A DNA stretch of 64,000 bases. It comes from Paracoccus sp. MC1862 (GTDB lineage: Bacteria > Pseudomonadota > Alphaproteobacteria > Rhodobacterales > Rhodobacteraceae). Within the stretch, counting starts at the first letter, position 1. Each line of letters opens with the position of its first letter. The notes under the pieces are model-generated. The model saw nothing but the letters and a program-made list of their open reading frames with translations. It was not told the DNA's origin and did no database searches. Position numbers and translations under genes: made by a program. The stretch spans positions 124,001 to 188,000 of the forward strand of contig NZ_CP067225.1 of assembly GCF_016617715.1 (NCBI RefSeq), given 5' to 3'. Of this stretch, positions 17,263 to 27,306 are shown piece after piece.

Positions 17263-18732
17263 ATGTCTGACTCGTATCCGACCGAGGCCGCTCCGCCCCA
17301 TCAGCCTGAACTGCATCGCGTCATGGGACCGAAGCTGTTGCTGCTGTTCATCGTCGGCGACATCCTGGGAACGGGCGTCTATGCCCTGACCGGCACGGTC
17401 GCGGCCGAGGTCGGGGGCGCCGCCTGGGCGCCCTTCCTTCTGGCCTTCCTGGTCGCGACCATCACTGCCCTCTCGTATCTGGAACTGGTGACGCGCTATC
17501 CGCAGGCGGCCGGGGCCGCGCTTTACGCGCATCGCGCCTTCGGCATTCATTTCCTGACATTCCTCGTGGCCTTTACCGTGATGTGTTCCGGCATCACCTC
17601 GGCCTCGACCGCGTCGAATGCCTTTGCGGGCTTCCTGAACGACGGCTTCGGGCTGGGCTTCCAGAAGGGCAGCGCCGGTATCCTGCTGGTCGCCTTGGGC
17701 TTCATGGCGCTTGTGGCGGCGATCAACCTTCGCGGCGTCGGTGAAAGCGTCAAGGCGAATGTCGTCCTGACCTGCGTGGAACTGACCGGCCTGCTGATGA
17801 TCATCTTCGTCGGCTTCTATGCCATGGCGCAGGGCCGGGCGGATTTTTCCGAAGTGATGGTCTTTCAGTCCTCCGAGGAAAAGGGCGCCTTCCTGTCCCT
17901 GACCGCCGCCACCGCTCTGGCCTTCTTCGCGATGGTCGGCTTCGAGGATTCGGTCAACATGGCCGAGGAGGTCAAGGACCCGGTCCGCATCTTCCCGCGC
18001 ATCATGCTGACGGGGCTGGCGATCACGGGCGTCATCTACATCCTTGTTTCGATCTGCGCCGTGGCTCTGGTGCCCGTGGGTGATCTGTCGGATCCGAACA
18101 AGGGCTCTGCCCTGACGCAGGTGGTGCGCGCAGGGGCGCCGAACCTGCCTTTCGATACGATCTTTCCCTTCATCGGGATGTTTGCGGTGGCGAACTCGGC
18201 GCTCATCAACATGCTGATGGCCAGCAGGCTCATCTATGGCCTGGCGCGCCAGGGGGTTCTGCCGCACGGCCTCGGGCTGGTCCATCACCGCCGGCGCACG
18301 CCCTGGGTTGCGATCCTTTTCACGACGGCGCTGGCCTTCGGGCTGATCTATTTCGTCGTCACCCGATCCGACCTGCCCGCCGTCAGCCTGCTGGGGGGAA
18401 CCACGTCGCTGCTGCTGCTTTGCGTGTTCACGGTCGTCAACATCTCGCTGATCGTGCTGCGCAAGCACCCGGCCGGCCATGCCCATTTCCGCGCGCCCAT
18501 GATCACGCCCTGGATCGGCGCGGCGACCTGCGCCTTCCTGGTCGGTCCTTGGGCAAGAAGCGCGGCGCAGATGGACCAGTATCGCATCGCCGGGTGGCTG
18601 CTTGCCATGGGCCTGCTCCTCTGGGCGGCAACCTGGCTGTGGAACCGGGTGCTGCGCAAGAAGCCTTCTCCGGGCAGCATGGGCGATGTGGAGCAGATGC
18701 GAGAGCATCACGGCGACGCCCCGAGAAACTGA
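17263..18732 (+). CDS. APC-family amino-acid permease
   Basis: A 489-residue inner-membrane transporter with about 12 hydrophobic segments. The first reads 'LLFIVGDILGTGVYALTG', matching the APC TM1 glycine-rich motif. TM2-3 follow as 'SYLELVTRYPQAAGAALYA', and TM6 contains 'FFAMVGFEDSVNMAEEVKDP', the usual APC substrate-site region. A hydrophilic C-terminal tail follows. It is likely a proton- or Na-coupled amino acid/amine uptake system. The substrate is not deducible. It stands alone between two IS scars. Confidence 0.9.
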   Translation: MSDSYPTEAAPPHQPELHRVMGPKLLLLFIVGDILGTGVYALTGTVAAEVGGAAWAPFLLAFLVATITALSYLELVTRYPQAAGAALYAHRAFGIHFLTFLVAFTVMCSGITSASTASNAFAGFLNDGFGLGFQKGSAGILLVALGFMALVAAINLRGVGESVKANVVLTCVELTGLLMIIFVGFYAMAQGRADFSEVMVFQSSEEKGAFLSLTAATALAFFAMVGFEDSVNMAEEVKDPVRIFPRIMLTGLAITGVIYILVSICAVALVPVGDLSDPNKGSALTQVVRAGAPNLPFDTIFPFIGMFAVANSALINMLMASRLIYGLARQGVLPHGLGLVHHRRRTPWVAILFTTALAFGLIYFVVTRSDLPAVSLLGGTTSLLLLCVFTVVNISLIVLRKHPAGHAHFRAPMITPWIGAATCAFLVGPWARSAAQMDQYRIAGWLLAMGLLLWAATWLWNRVLRKKPSPGSMGDVEQMREHHGDAPRN

Positions 18733-18859
18733 TTGTAAGCAGCTGAACGCTACTCCGCTGCGTGGACGCTGATCATCGACGATAGTTCGCCAGATCTGTT
18801 TTGCTTCGTCTGACCAGTGTCGGGTGTGCTGCGAAGTGGATTTCCGTCCTGGTTGCGCC

Positions 18860-19720
18860 GCCGCCGGGATTGGCATCGGCTGGCTGAGACAGGCTGATCA
18901 GGCGTCTGCCCGCCGGGCGACGAATGCGGCCTGGTGCTGTTGCAGAAGCCCACATAGCGGCCGATCGAGGCCCCGGTCCCGGAGACGCTGCCGCAGGGGC
19001 GCCGGGACACCTTCTCGTATTTCGCTGCGCGGTCCTTCGGTTCACCGTCCGCCAGCGCCGCTCGACGAAGGCGTTGCCGCGCCCTCGGCGTATGGGCCGA
19101 CCCCCTGCCGTCCATGCTGATGGCGACCCTGGCGTTCTTCAGCGCCGTGATGAACGCCACACCGGTGAACTGCGAGCCCTGGTCGCTGTTGAAGATCTCC
19201 GGTCGGCCGGAGCGGCCGAGCGCGTCCTTCAGGGTCTTGATGCAGAAGTCCGGTGACCGCGTGATCGCCAGCCGTCAGGCCAGGACCTTGCGGCTGAACC
19301 AGCCGAGGACGGCGGTCAGGTGGACAAAGCCCCTCGCCATCGGAATGGAGGTGATGTCCATCGCCCAGGCCTGGTCTGGCCCCGTCACCGCCGGATGGCG
19401 CACCAGGCAAGGAGAGATCTTGTGGCCCGGCGCCGGGGCTTTGACGTGTTCGGGCGCCAGAGCGCCGGGCTCGCCATCCCCTTCCTCAGCGGGCAGACGT
19501 GAAGCCGGCCCGGTTCGTGTTCCTCCGCCCGCAACAGGCCCTTCAGCATCCGGCTGCCCGCGAAGGGATGCTCAGGATGAAGGGCGACGATCCGGCGCAT
19601 GAGCGCGGGATCGGCGGCCACGGCAGGCCGCGGCAGGTAGCAGGCGCGGCCCCCGGCTGATCCCGGGCACCTTCGCCTTGCGGCTGACGCCCAGCCCATG
19701 GTCGCGGTCGATCATCGGCC
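18860..19720 (-). pseudogene. IS3 OrfB (rve integrase) relic, frameshifted
   Basis: Pieces in order on the minus strand: 'YLPRPAVAADPALMRRIVAL', 'HPFAGSRMLKGLLRAE', a segment corresponding to 'AMDITSIPMARGFVHLTAVL' in another frame, 'VAFITALKNARVAISMDGRG' and 'IGRYVGFCNSTRPHSSPGG'. These are the HTH_21, DDE core and C-terminal landmarks of IS3 transposases. Several frame changes make it non-functional. Confidence 0.75.
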
Positions 19721-19811
19721 TGCGCCCGGCAGCAGACCGGCCCCGGCCCGAGCGCGCCGGACAAGAAATCCTTCCCCGGCGTCAGCTCGCCGCTCTTCGC
19801 GTGCAGCGTGC

Positions 19812-20033
19812 TCACCTCCACCGCCGATGCCGGATCCACCGCGGCCGCCCCCCCGCGCCCCGGACACCCCGGAGGCGCCGTCCAGGCGCTGCCTGCGCCA
19901 CTGCGTGGCCCGGGTCCGGATGCACGTCGAACTGCCCGGCCAGTCCGGCCAGCGTCTTCCTGCCCCTGATGGCGGCCAGCGCTGCCTGCGCCTTGAAAGC
20001 CGGGCGGTGGTTCCGGCCCGGTCGTCTGCTCAT
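19812..20033 (-). pseudogene. IS3 OrfA (transposase_8) relic
   Basis: 'MSRRPGRNHRPAFKAQAALAAI' and 'RGRKTLAGLAGQFDVHP' match the N-terminal helix-turn-helix of IS3 OrfA. The frame then shifts; the continuation ('VSTLHAKSGELTPGKDFLSGAL', near 19740-19800) lies in another frame. Confidence 0.7.
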
Positions 20034-20259
20034 GGCCTCTCCCCGCCCCCGGCATCATGCCGAGGACGCCCGGATGATCCACTCACCCCCCTATGCAGAT
20101 TGCCCGAGCCGGATCTCCTGACTCCAGCCATAACTCGCGGATGAACAGGACAGGTGCGTGAAGGCCTTTGCTCTCTTCGACCAACGCATTCTTGACCTCT
20201 CGCGCCCACCATCATGTTCTGGCTATGAAGCGTGACAAGGCGCTTTCGGGGGAAAGAAC

Positions 20260-21252
20260 ATGCTGCCACTGCTTCTGACCTATGACGGATGCAGGCATCT
20301 GCTAAGCTGGCCGGGAGCGATCGATGCTTTGCGCGAAGGGCACCGGCTGCCTCGTCCCCAGCAGGGAGATGTGCTTCTTGGCAGCGATAAGGGCCAGCTT
20401 CTGAACCGCGCTGCCTGGATCAAGGGACTTGGCTTTGCAATCAAGGGCGACAGCGTGTTCCCCGGGAACGCGCGGGCGGGAATGCCTTCGATACAGGGAG
20501 CGGTGCTGCTTTATGATCCCCGCCATGGCGCCGTGCGGGCGGTGATCGAGAGCAGGCTTGTCACCCAGTACAAGACAGTCGCGGACTCGGTCCTGGGGGC
20601 GCAGTGTCTCGCGCGCCTCGACAGCCGCCACCTGGTCATCATCGGCGCCGGGATGGTCGCATCGACCCTCGCGCAAGCCTATGACGCGATGTTCCCGGAC
20701 CTTGAGCGCATCTCGATATGGTCCCGGCGGCCCGAGCAGGCGCATGCCCTTGCCGCGACGCTTGGCAGCCTCGGGGCCGCGGTGGCAGCCGTCACCGATC
20801 TGCCCGAAGCGCTGCGGACGGCGGACATCGTCTCGGCCGCGACCATGGCGCGGGAGCCTGTCCTGCTGGGAAAATGGGTTCGGCCCGGTACGCATGTGGA
20901 CCTGGTCGGGGCCTTCACGCCAGAAATGCGCGAAGCGGATGACGCGATGATCGCGGCTTCGCTGGTTTATGTCGATTACGTCGACACGGTCGTGGACCGG
21001 ATCGGAGAGTTGATGCAGCCGATCCGATCCGGCGCCATCACCCGCGGGCATGTTCGCGGCGACCTTTACGACCTGGTCGCGGCCAACGATTCCAGCCGCC
21101 AGTCCGCCGACCAGATCACCCTGTTCAAGAACGGCGGCGGCGCGCATCTGGACCTTATGATCGCCGATTACGTCCTCAATGCCGTGACGGCAGCCGAGGC
21201 GCCGGCTGGGGCCGCGCAGGACGGGGCGCAGCCTCACCGCGCGAGTGGCTGA
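20260..21252 (+). CDS. Ornithine cyclodeaminase/mu-crystallin family protein
   Basis: A 330-residue NAD(P)-dependent enzyme. It has an N-terminal substrate domain with 'GQLLNRAAWIKGLGFAIK' (the family's conserved Lys region), then a Rossmann fold from 'RHLVIIGAGMVASTLAQAY'. Further on are 'ADIVSAATMAREPVL' and 'GTHVDLVGAFTPEMREADD', all classic for this family. Members include ornithine cyclodeaminase, alanine dehydrogenase (archaeal) and ketimine reductases that convert delta1-piperideine-2-carboxylate to L-pipecolate. The closeness to a pipecolate-type catabolic set ~11 kb downstream makes the ketimine-reductase role attractive, but this is inference. The C-terminal tail after 'VLNAVTAAEA' is variable. 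Confidence 0.88.
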   Translation: MLPLLLTYDGCRHLLSWPGAIDALREGHRLPRPQQGDVLLGSDKGQLLNRAAWIKGLGFAIKGDSVFPGNARAGMPSIQGAVLLYDPRHGAVRAVIESRLVTQYKTVADSVLGAQCLARLDSRHLVIIGAGMVASTLAQAYDAMFPDLERISIWSRRPEQAHALAATLGSLGAAVAAVTDLPEALRTADIVSAATMAREPVLLGKWVRPGTHVDLVGAFTPEMREADDAMIAASLVYVDYVDTVVDRIGELMQPIRSGAITRGHVRGDLYDLVAANDSSRQSADQITLFKNGGGAHLDLMIADYVLNAVTAAEAPAGAAQDGAQPHRASG

Positions 21253-21259
21253 GCCGAGG

Positions 21260-22216
21260 TCAGGCGGGCCGAGGGCTCAAGTCGAAGCAGGTCCGGTTGT
21301 CGGCGATGTCGCGCTGCATCCGGTCGAGTATCCAGGTGACAAATTTCTGCGTCGCAGAGGACAGCGGTTTTCGCTTTGGGGCAATCAGGTGGATCGACTT
21401 TCCCGTGCAGTAGCCGAGGTCGCCGACGCGCCGCAGGGCGCCCGACTGCATCTGGTCCATGACGAGGTGCACCCAGCCCAGTGCGATACCCTGGCCCAAG
21501 GCCGCCGCGCCGATCGAATTCAGCGCGTCGCTGAAGACGAAGGTCTCGCTCACCATGTCGCAGGGCAGCCTGTTCGCGGCCAGCCACTCGTGCCAGCTGC
21601 AGCGCACCCTGTTCTTCTCGCGGACATGGATCAGCTTCAGGTCCTGCATGTCGCAGGCCGGCAGGTCGGTGCAATGCCGCTCGATGTATGAGGGGGCCGC
21701 CACGGGAAAGATGATCTCGGGGGTCAGCGGCCAGTTGTGCAGGTCGTTCCAGCCTCCGTCCCCCAGCCGGGCCGACAGATCTATGCCGTTGGTGAACAGG
21801 TCCATGTCATCATAGGTGCTTTCCTCCAGGGACAGCCTGATCTCGGAATGAAGCTCGCTGAATTCGCTCAGCCGGGGCAGCAGCCACAATTGCAGGAACG
21901 AGGCCGAGAAGGCTGCGCGCACGACCTCGTGCCGGTCTGTGCGCCGCATCGAGGTGATCGCGGCATGAAGCGCGTCAAAGGCGCTTTCGGTCTCGTGGTA
22001 AAGGCGCTTGCCTTCGGGCGTGAGCTCCAGCCGCATATGGTTTCGGTGGAACAGCTTGAACCCCAGCGCGGCCTCGAATTGCCGGATCGTCTTGCTGACC
22101 GCGGGCTGCGAGACGTTCAGTTCGGCCGCTGCGGCCGTGAAGCTGCCGCGGCGAGCGGCGGCCTCGAATGTGAACAGGTAGTTGGCGGAAGGGATGTAGG
22201 CTCTGACCCGATGCAT
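21260..22216 (-). CDS. LysR-family regulator (GcvA-like), divergent from the N-demethylase operon
   Basis: A 318-residue LysR protein. The HTH reads 'LFTFEAAARRGSFTAAAAEL' then 'SQPAVSKTIRQFEAALGFKLF', followed by the GcvA-like effector domain. It is transcribed away from the FAD/GcvT dehydrogenase gene with 91 bases between starts. The perfect inverted repeat over its own start codon suggests autoregulation. It ends facing the ornithine-cyclodeaminase-like gene (8-base gap between stops). It likely senses the methylated amine or amino acid degraded by the divergent operon. Confidence 0.9.
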   Translation of the reverse strand: MHRVRAYIPSANYLFTFEAAARRGSFTAAAAELNVSQPAVSKTIRQFEAALGFKLFHRNHMRLELTPEGKRLYHETESAFDALHAAITSMRRTDRHEVVRAAFSASFLQLWLLPRLSEFSELHSEIRLSLEESTYDDMDLFTNGIDLSARLGDGGWNDLHNWPLTPEIIFPVAAPSYIERHCTDLPACDMQDLKLIHVREKNRVRCSWHEWLAANRLPCDMVSETFVFSDALNSIGAAALGQGIALGWVHLVMDQMQSGALRRVGDLGYCTGKSIHLIAPKRKPLSSATQKFVTWILDRMQRDIADNRTCFDLSPRPA

Positions 22217-22231
22217 AACTTCAGGTTATGC
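22213..22231. promoter_or_regulatory. Candidate LysR operator overlapping lysR start codon
   Basis: Perfect inverted repeat GCATAAC (22213-22219), five bases, GTTATGC (22225-22231). It covers the LysR ATG (22214-22216) and lies ~80 bases before the dehydrogenase gene. The arrangement fits a repressing or autoregulatory LysR site; binding is not demonstrated. Confidence 0.55.
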
Positions 22232-22307
22232 GGACCGGAACCCGTAAGCAACTGCACCGACGCGGCCCGTCGGCCTAGCGTTCCAGGCAAGAAGATGTGA
22301 GGTGCAG

Positions 22308-24749
22308 ATGCAGAACCATGCGCGCGCGGTAGTGATCGGAGGCGGCTGCGTCGGTGCCGGCATCCTTTATGGCCTGACCAGGCGGGGATGGACCGACGTG
22401 GTCCTGCTCGAGCGGACGCAACTGACCGCTGGATCAACCTGGCACGCTGCCGGCCTGATCCCCAGCTATGCGCGCGACCGCTCGATCGGGATCATGATCC
22501 AGAAGTCGATCGAGATCTACGAGGGGCTGGAGGCCGAGACCGGCATGCCTGTCGGCTGGCACAAATGCGGTCAGTTGCGGCTCGCCAAGTCGGCCGAGCG
22601 GCTGAACGAATACCACAGCTACATGGATGTCCACCACAATCAGGGCATCCGCGCCGAGATGCTGGACGCACGGCGGGTCAAGGAACTCTGGCCGCTGCTG
22701 CGCGACGACGAGGAGATGCTGGGCGCGCTCTACCACCCGGACGACGGGCATATCGCCCCGGCCGACGTGACCATGGCGATGGCGCGGGGTGCGCGGGACC
22801 GCGGCGCGAAGATCCATCAGAACACCGAGGTCAGGTCGGTCAGCCGCACCGCCACGGGCGAATGGAAGGTCGTGACCAGCCAGGGCGAGATCCTGTGCGA
22901 GCATGTGATCTGCGCCACGGGCAACTATGCGCGCCAGACCGGCGCCATGTTCGGGCTGGAGATCCCGGCGATCCCGATCATCCACCAGTACTGGATCACC
23001 GAGGCGGTGAACGAGATCCGGCAGCGGAAGGAAGCCGGCCTGCCCGAGATGCCGATCCTGCGCGACGAGCGCTTCGAAGGCTATCTGCGCGAGGAAGGCG
23101 ACGGGCTGATGTTCGGCCCCTACGAGCGGACCGAGCATCTGCAACTGTTCGCCGAGGACGGCGTGCCGGAATGGTTCGGCGCCGACCTGATGGAGGAGGA
23201 TTTCGATTCCGTCGCGACCAACTGGGAAACCGCGATCGAAAGCGTCCCCCTGCTGGGCCGGGTGGGCATCAAGGCCAATGTCCGCGGCCCCTTCCAGATG
23301 ACGCCGGACGAACTGCCGCTGATGGGCAAGGCCTGGAATGTGCCCAACCTGTGGCTGGCCGAGGGCGTTCCCGGCGGCATCCTCTGGGGTGGGGCGCTGG
23401 GCTACTACCTGTCCCAGCAGATCGTCGAGGGCGGCAACGAGATCGACACCTCGGTGCTGGAGCCGCGCCGCTTCGGCGACCATGCCAACAAGAACTGGAC
23501 CAGGCCCAAGGTCCGCGAGGCTTGGGGAACCCATGCCGAGCAGCATTTCCCCGGCGAGGACCGCCCGGCCGCGCGCCCGGCCAAGACCGCGCCATCCTAT
23601 GACTTCCTCGACCGCAGGGGCGCGGTCTGGGGCGTCCTGAACGGCTGGGAACACCCGAACTGGTTCGCTCCCGAGGGCGTCGAGCAGAAGAACCAGTACA
23701 GCTGGCGCTGGACCGAGAAGGGGCGCTATGTCGGCCAGGAGGTCAGGGCGGTGCGCGAGGCCGCCGGCATGGTCGAGATGACCTTCATGGCCAAGTTCGA
23801 CGTCTCGGGCCCGGGCGCCGCGGCTTGGCTAGACGGCATCCTCGCCAACAGGCTGCCGAAGGTGGGACGCGCGAATCTCACCCACATGCTGACGGATCGC
23901 GGCACGGTGCTGGCGGAATATGTCTTGGCCCGGCTGGAAGAGGACCGGTTTTTCTTGGTGGGCACGCCTTCGGCCGAACGCTACTACTTCGATGAGCTGG
24001 CGCGGCGGCTGCCTTCGGACGGATCGGTCGCGCTGCGCAATGTCAGCAACGAACGGGCCGGCCTTGCCGTCGTCGGGCCGAAGGCGCGCGAGATCCTCGC
24101 CCCCCTGACCGGGCAGGGGCTGGAGAATGCCGATTTCCCGTGGTTCGGCGTGCGGAACGTCAATCTCGGCCTTGCCAGCGACGTGCAGATGCTGCGCGTC
24201 AACTACGAGGGCGAGTTGGGCTGGGAAATCTATTGCCCGATCCAGTACCAGCGCGGCCTGATCGAGATGATCCACGCCGAAGGCCAGAAGCACGGCATGC
24301 GGCTGGTCGGCACGCAGGCGCTGGAATCGCTGCGGCTGGAAAAGTCCTACCGCTCGATGTTCCGCGACATGAACGGGGAACTGACGGCATGGGAAAGCTC
24401 GCTCGACCGTTTCATTGCGATGGACAAGGGCGATTTCACCGGCCGCGCGGCGCTGGAGGGTGCCAAGGCGGCCGGTGTCGCGCAGCGGACCGTCACCGTC
24501 AGCATCCCGGCGGAAGACGGAAGCGTCTGGGGCGGCGAAAGCCTGTTCCATGAAGGCCGGTTGGTTGGCCGCCTGACCTCTGGCGGTCATTCCTATACCT
24601 TCGGCCATGACATCGGAATCGCGCTGGTCCCGGTCGAACTGGTCAAGGTCGGGCAGAGCTTCGACCTGACGGTGCTTGGGGCACCGCGCAAGGCCACGCT
24701 GATCGACGAAAGCCCCTACGACCCCACGTCCGCGCGGGCGCGGGTGTGA
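22308..24749 (+). CDS. FAD- and folate-dependent N-methyl dehydrogenase (dimethylglycine/sarcosine dehydrogenase type)
   Basis: An 813-residue cytosolic flavoenzyme. Residues ~1-370 are a DAO domain ('[17 protein letters not shown]' dinucleotide motif and '[17 protein letters not shown]', where His is the usual covalent FAD site of DMGDH-type enzymes). A central FAO domain follows, and from ~residue 430 a GcvT-like tetrahydrofolate-binding domain ('[20 protein letters not shown]', '[15 protein letters not shown]'). Such enzymes demethylate dimethylglycine, sarcosine or related N-methyl compounds. Electrons pass to ETF and the methyl carbon goes to THF. The ATG at 22308 is chosen after GAGGTG; a GTG two codons upstream is possible. 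etfB and etfA follow 28 bases later, fitting direct electron transfer. The exact substrate is open. Confidence 0.9.
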   Translation: MQNHARAVVIGGGCVGAGILYGLTRRGWTDVVLLERTQLTAGSTWHAAGLIPSYARDRSIGIMIQKSIEIYEGLEAETGMPVGWHKCGQLRLAKSAERLNEYHSYMDVHHNQGIRAEMLDARRVKELWPLLRDDEEMLGALYHPDDGHIAPADVTMAMARGARDRGAKIHQNTEVRSVSRTATGEWKVVTSQGEILCEHVICATGNYARQTGAMFGLEIPAIPIIHQYWITEAVNEIRQRKEAGLPEMPILRDERFEGYLREEGDGLMFGPYERTEHLQLFAEDGVPEWFGADLMEEDFDSVATNWETAIESVPLLGRVGIKANVRGPFQMTPDELPLMGKAWNVPNLWLAEGVPGGILWGGALGYYLSQQIVEGGNEIDTSVLEPRRFGDHANKNWTRPKVREAWGTHAEQHFPGEDRPAARPAKTAPSYDFLDRRGAVWGVLNGWEHPNWFAPEGVEQKNQYSWRWTEKGRYVGQEVRAVREAAGMVEMTFMAKFDVSGPGAAAWLDGILANRLPKVGRANLTHMLTDRGTVLAEYVLARLEEDRFFLVGTPSAERYYFDELARRLPSDGSVALRNVSNERAGLAVVGPKAREILAPLTGQGLENADFPWFGVRNVNLGLASDVQMLRVNYEGELGWEIYCPIQYQRGLIEMIHAEGQKHGMRLVGTQALESLRLEKSYRSMFRDMNGELTAWESSLDRFIAMDKGDFTGRAALEGAKAAGVAQRTVTVSIPAEDGSVWGGESLFHEGRLVGRLTSGGHSYTFGHDIGIALVPVELVKVGQSFDLTVLGAPRKATLIDESPYDPTSARARV

Positions 24750-24777
24750 CAATCCGGATACGAAAGGGAGTTGTTCG

Positions 24778-25535
24778 ATGAAGGTTCTTGTGCCTGTGAA
24801 GCGGGTGATCGACTACAACGTGAAGGCGCGGGTGCGTGCGGACGGGTCGGGGGTTGATCTGTCGAACGTGAAGATGTCGATGAACCCCTTTGACGAGATC
24901 GCGGTCGAGGAGGCGATCCGTCTGAAGGAGAAGGGGGCGGCGTCCGAGATCGTGGTGGTGTCGATCGGGGTGAAGCAGGCGGCGGAGACGATCCGCACGG
25001 CGCTGGCGATGGGCGCCGACCGCGGCATCCTGGTGGTGGCCGCGGACGACGTGCACCAGGACATCGAGCCCCTGGCGGTGGCCAAGCTGCTGAAGGCCAT
25101 CGTCGCCGAGGAGCAGCCGCGACTGGTGCTGATGGGCAAGCAGGCGATCGACAACGACATGAACGCCAGCGGCCAGATGCTGGCGGCACTGCTGGGCTGG
25201 GCGCAGGCGACGCAGGCCGGCAAGCTGGAAGTCGAGGGCGGGAAGGCCACCGTCACGCGCGAGATCGACGGCGGGCTGCAGGTGATCGAGGTGCGTCTGC
25301 CCGCGATCGTGACCGCCGACCTGCGGCTCAATGAGCCGCGCTATGCGAGCCTGCCCAACATCATGAAGGCGAAGAAGAAGGAACTCGTCGAAAAGACCGC
25401 CGGTGACTACGGCGTGGACGTCTCGCCCCGGCTGACGGTGGTCAGGACCGCCGAGCCCGAGGGGCGCAAGGCGGGGGTCAAGGTGGCCTCGGTCGACGAG
25501 CTGGTGTCGAAACTCAAAGCTGCGGGGTGGTGTGA
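24778..25535 (+). CDS. etfB: Electron transfer flavoprotein beta subunit, with C-terminal frameshift
   Basis: Residues 1-~249 form a complete EtfB: '[19 protein letters not shown]', '[18 protein letters not shown]', '[20 protein letters not shown]' and '[20 protein letters not shown]', the ETF signature. The ribosome-binding site AAAGGGAG precedes the ATG. After 'SKLKAAG' the frame does not meet the expected stop. A missing G in 25522-25527 (gcggggtgg) turns the usual AGVV-stop into a read-through of 336 residues in the wrong frame of etfA, to 26532. The coordinates here end at the stop that one extra G would restore (25533-25535, overlapping the etfA ATG). Either a real mutation or a sequencing error. 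Confidence 0.85.
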
Positions 25536-26461
25536 TGGCGGTGCTGCTGCTGGCCGAGATGGCCGAGAACGGGCTGAACCGGGACGCGACGGCCAAGGCC
25601 GTGACGGCGGTGACGCCGCTTGGGGACGTGACCGTGCTGGTCGCGGGCGAGGGCGCGCAAGCGGCCGCCCGGGAGGCCGCGAAGATCGCGGGCGTGGCGA
25701 AGGTGCTGGTGGCCGAGGACGCGGCCTATGCCCACCGCCTGGCCGAGCCGATGGCGGCGCTGCTGGTGGAGCTTGCGCCGCAGTTCAGCCACATCGCCGC
25801 CCCGGGCACCACGGATGCCCGCAACGTCCTGCCGCGGGCCGCGGCGCTTCTGGACGTGATGGTGATCCCCGAGGTCAGCCGGATCGTGGACGCCGACACC
25901 TTCGAGCGCGGGGTCTACACCTCGGCCGCGATCCAGACGGTCAAGTCCTCGGACCCGGTCAAGGTGCTGACGGTGCGCATCGCCAGCTTCGACGCGGCGG
26001 GCGAGGGTGGCTCGGCCCCGGTCGAGGCCGCCGCTGCCGCCGCCGACCCAGGGCTGTCGGCCTGGGTCGAGGACCGGGTGGCGGCCTCGGACCGCCCCGA
26101 GCTCACCTCGGCCAAGCGCATCGTCTCGGGCGGGCGGGCGATCGGGTCCAAGGAGAACTTCGCCCTGATCGAGGCCCTGGCCGACAAGCTGGGCGCCGCC
26201 GTGGGCGCCTCCCGCGCGGCGGTCGATTCGGGCTATGCCCCGAACGACTGGCAGGTGGGCCAGACCGGCAAGGTGGTGGCGCCCGAGCTTTACATCGCCG
26301 CCGGCATCTCGGGCGCGATCCAGCACCTCGCGGGCATGAAGGACAGCAAGGTCATCGTCGCCATCAACAAGGACGAGGAAGCCCCCATCTTCCAGGTCGC
26401 CGACTACGGACTGGTGGGGGACATCTTCACCGTGCTGCCGGAGATGACAGACCGGCTCTGA
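25535..26461 (+). CDS. etfA: Electron transfer flavoprotein alpha subunit
   Basis: A 308-residue EtfA. The N-terminal domain starts '[20 protein letters not shown]'. The C-terminal FAD-binding domain has '[20 protein letters not shown]', '[20 protein letters not shown]' and '[20 protein letters not shown]', the ETF-alpha signature, ending in '[15 protein letters not shown]'. The ATG at 25535 overlaps the restored etfB stop (TGATG). It pairs with EtfB to carry electrons from the preceding dehydrogenase to ETF-quinone oxidoreductase. The placement suggests a catabolic second copy instead of the housekeeping fatty-acid ETF. Confidence 0.94.
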   Translation: MAVLLLAEMAENGLNRDATAKAVTAVTPLGDVTVLVAGEGAQAAAREAAKIAGVAKVLVAEDAAYAHRLAEPMAALLVELAPQFSHIAAPGTTDARNVLPRAAALLDVMVIPEVSRIVDADTFERGVYTSAAIQTVKSSDPVKVLTVRIASFDAAGEGGSAPVEAAAAAADPGLSAWVEDRVAASDRPELTSAKRIVSGGRAIGSKENFALIEALADKLGAAVGASRAAVDSGYAPNDWQVGQTGKVVAPELYIAAGISGAIQHLAGMKDSKVIVAINKDEEAPIFQVADYGLVGDIFTVLPEMTDRL

Positions 26462-26532
26462 TGCGCGAGGCTGAGCCTTGCCGGGCCTCTGACGGGGGAA
26501 GGCATGAATCCAGACCAACCGGAACATGGTGA

Positions 26533-27306
26533 ATGACTCACGCTCACACGTCTGACCCGCAGGGCTTCATCCGGATCGAGAACCTGGCGAAGCGGTATGG
26601 CAGCCACACCGTTTTCCAAGGGATCAGCTTCGACGTCCACAAGGGCGAAGTTCTCGCCATCATCGGTCCCAGCGGCTCGGGCAAGAGCACGCTGCTGCGC
26701 TGCATCAACTTCCTTGAAACCCCGGATGCGGGCAGGATCACCGTTGCCGGGAACCGGGTGGATGCCGGCGGGCCGATCAATGCCGCGCAATGCCGCAAGC
26801 TGCGGTCGCGGGTGGGGATGGTCTTCCAGTCCTTCAACCTGTTCCCGCATCTCAGCGTCATCGACAACATCGCCCTTCCCCAGCGGCGGGTGCTCGGGCG
26901 TTCCGCAGCCGAGGCCCGGCAGCGGGCGGCGGAACTGCTGGAACGGGTCGGGCTGGCCGACAAGGCCGACAGCTACCCGGCCCGCTGTTCCGGCGGCCAG
27001 CAGCAGCGCATCGCCATCGCCCGCGCCCTCGCGCTGGACCCCGAGGTGATGCTGTTCGACGAGCCCACCTCGGCCCTGGACCCCGAATTGGGGCTGGAGG
27101 TCCTGGCGGTCATGCGCGAACTGGCGGCAAGCGGGATGACCATGATCGTCGTGACCCACGAGATGAGCTTCGCCCGGAACGTCTCGGAAAACGTCATGAT
27201 CATGGCGGACGGCAAGATCCTGGAACATGGCCCCTCGCGCGAGGTCATGGACGATCCGCGGCACGAGCGCACCCGGCGCTTCCTCAGGGCGGTGACGGAC
27301 CGATGA
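26533..27306 (+). CDS. Polar amino-acid ABC transporter ATP-binding protein
   Basis: A 257-residue ATPase of the GlnQ/HisP type. It has Walker A GPSGSGKST, 'RVGMVFQSFNLFPHLSVIDN' (Q-loop motif typical of amino-acid transporters), signature CSGGQQQRIAIARAL (Cys in place of the common Leu), Walker B '[14 protein letters not shown]' and switch 'MIVVTHEMSFARNVS'. It overlaps the first permease by ATGA. It drives uptake with the two permeases and the family 3 binding protein that follow. Confidence 0.92.
   Translation: MTHAHTSDPQGFIRIENLAKRYGSHTVFQGISFDVHKGEVLAIIGPSGSGKSTLLRCINFLETPDAGRITVAGNRVDAGGPINAAQCRKLRSRVGMVFQSFNLFPHLSVIDNIALPQRRVLGRSAAEARQRAAELLERVGLADKADSYPARCSGGQQQRIAIARALALDPEVMLFDEPTSALDPELGLEVLAVMRELAASGMTMIVVTHEMSFARNVSENVMIMADGKILEHGPSREVMDDPRHERTRRFLRAVTDR

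Larger units (their letters stand above)
18795..20050 (-). mobile_element. Decayed IS3 family element
   Basis: OrfA and OrfB fragments of an IS3 element can be followed across several frames on the minus strand, so at least four frameshifts have accumulated. The 3' end (18793-18907) is closely similar to 49829-49941 in a second IS3 relic. No intact transposase is possible. Ends are approximate. Confidence 0.75.

Noticed and set aside
16972..18876. A 634-residue minus-strand frame opposite the APC permease
   Set aside because: Antisense shadow: no domain, biased composition; the plus strand encodes an obvious transporter.
18773..19045. A 90-residue minus-strand frame that looked like a small gene
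   Set aside because: Part of the decayed IS3 3' region in the wrong frame.
24778..26532. A 584-residue EtfB fusion protein as a genuine novel fusion
   Set aside because: The extension is simply etfA read in the wrong frame (Gly/Arg-rich); one missing base explains it. Kept as a finding on the frameshift only.
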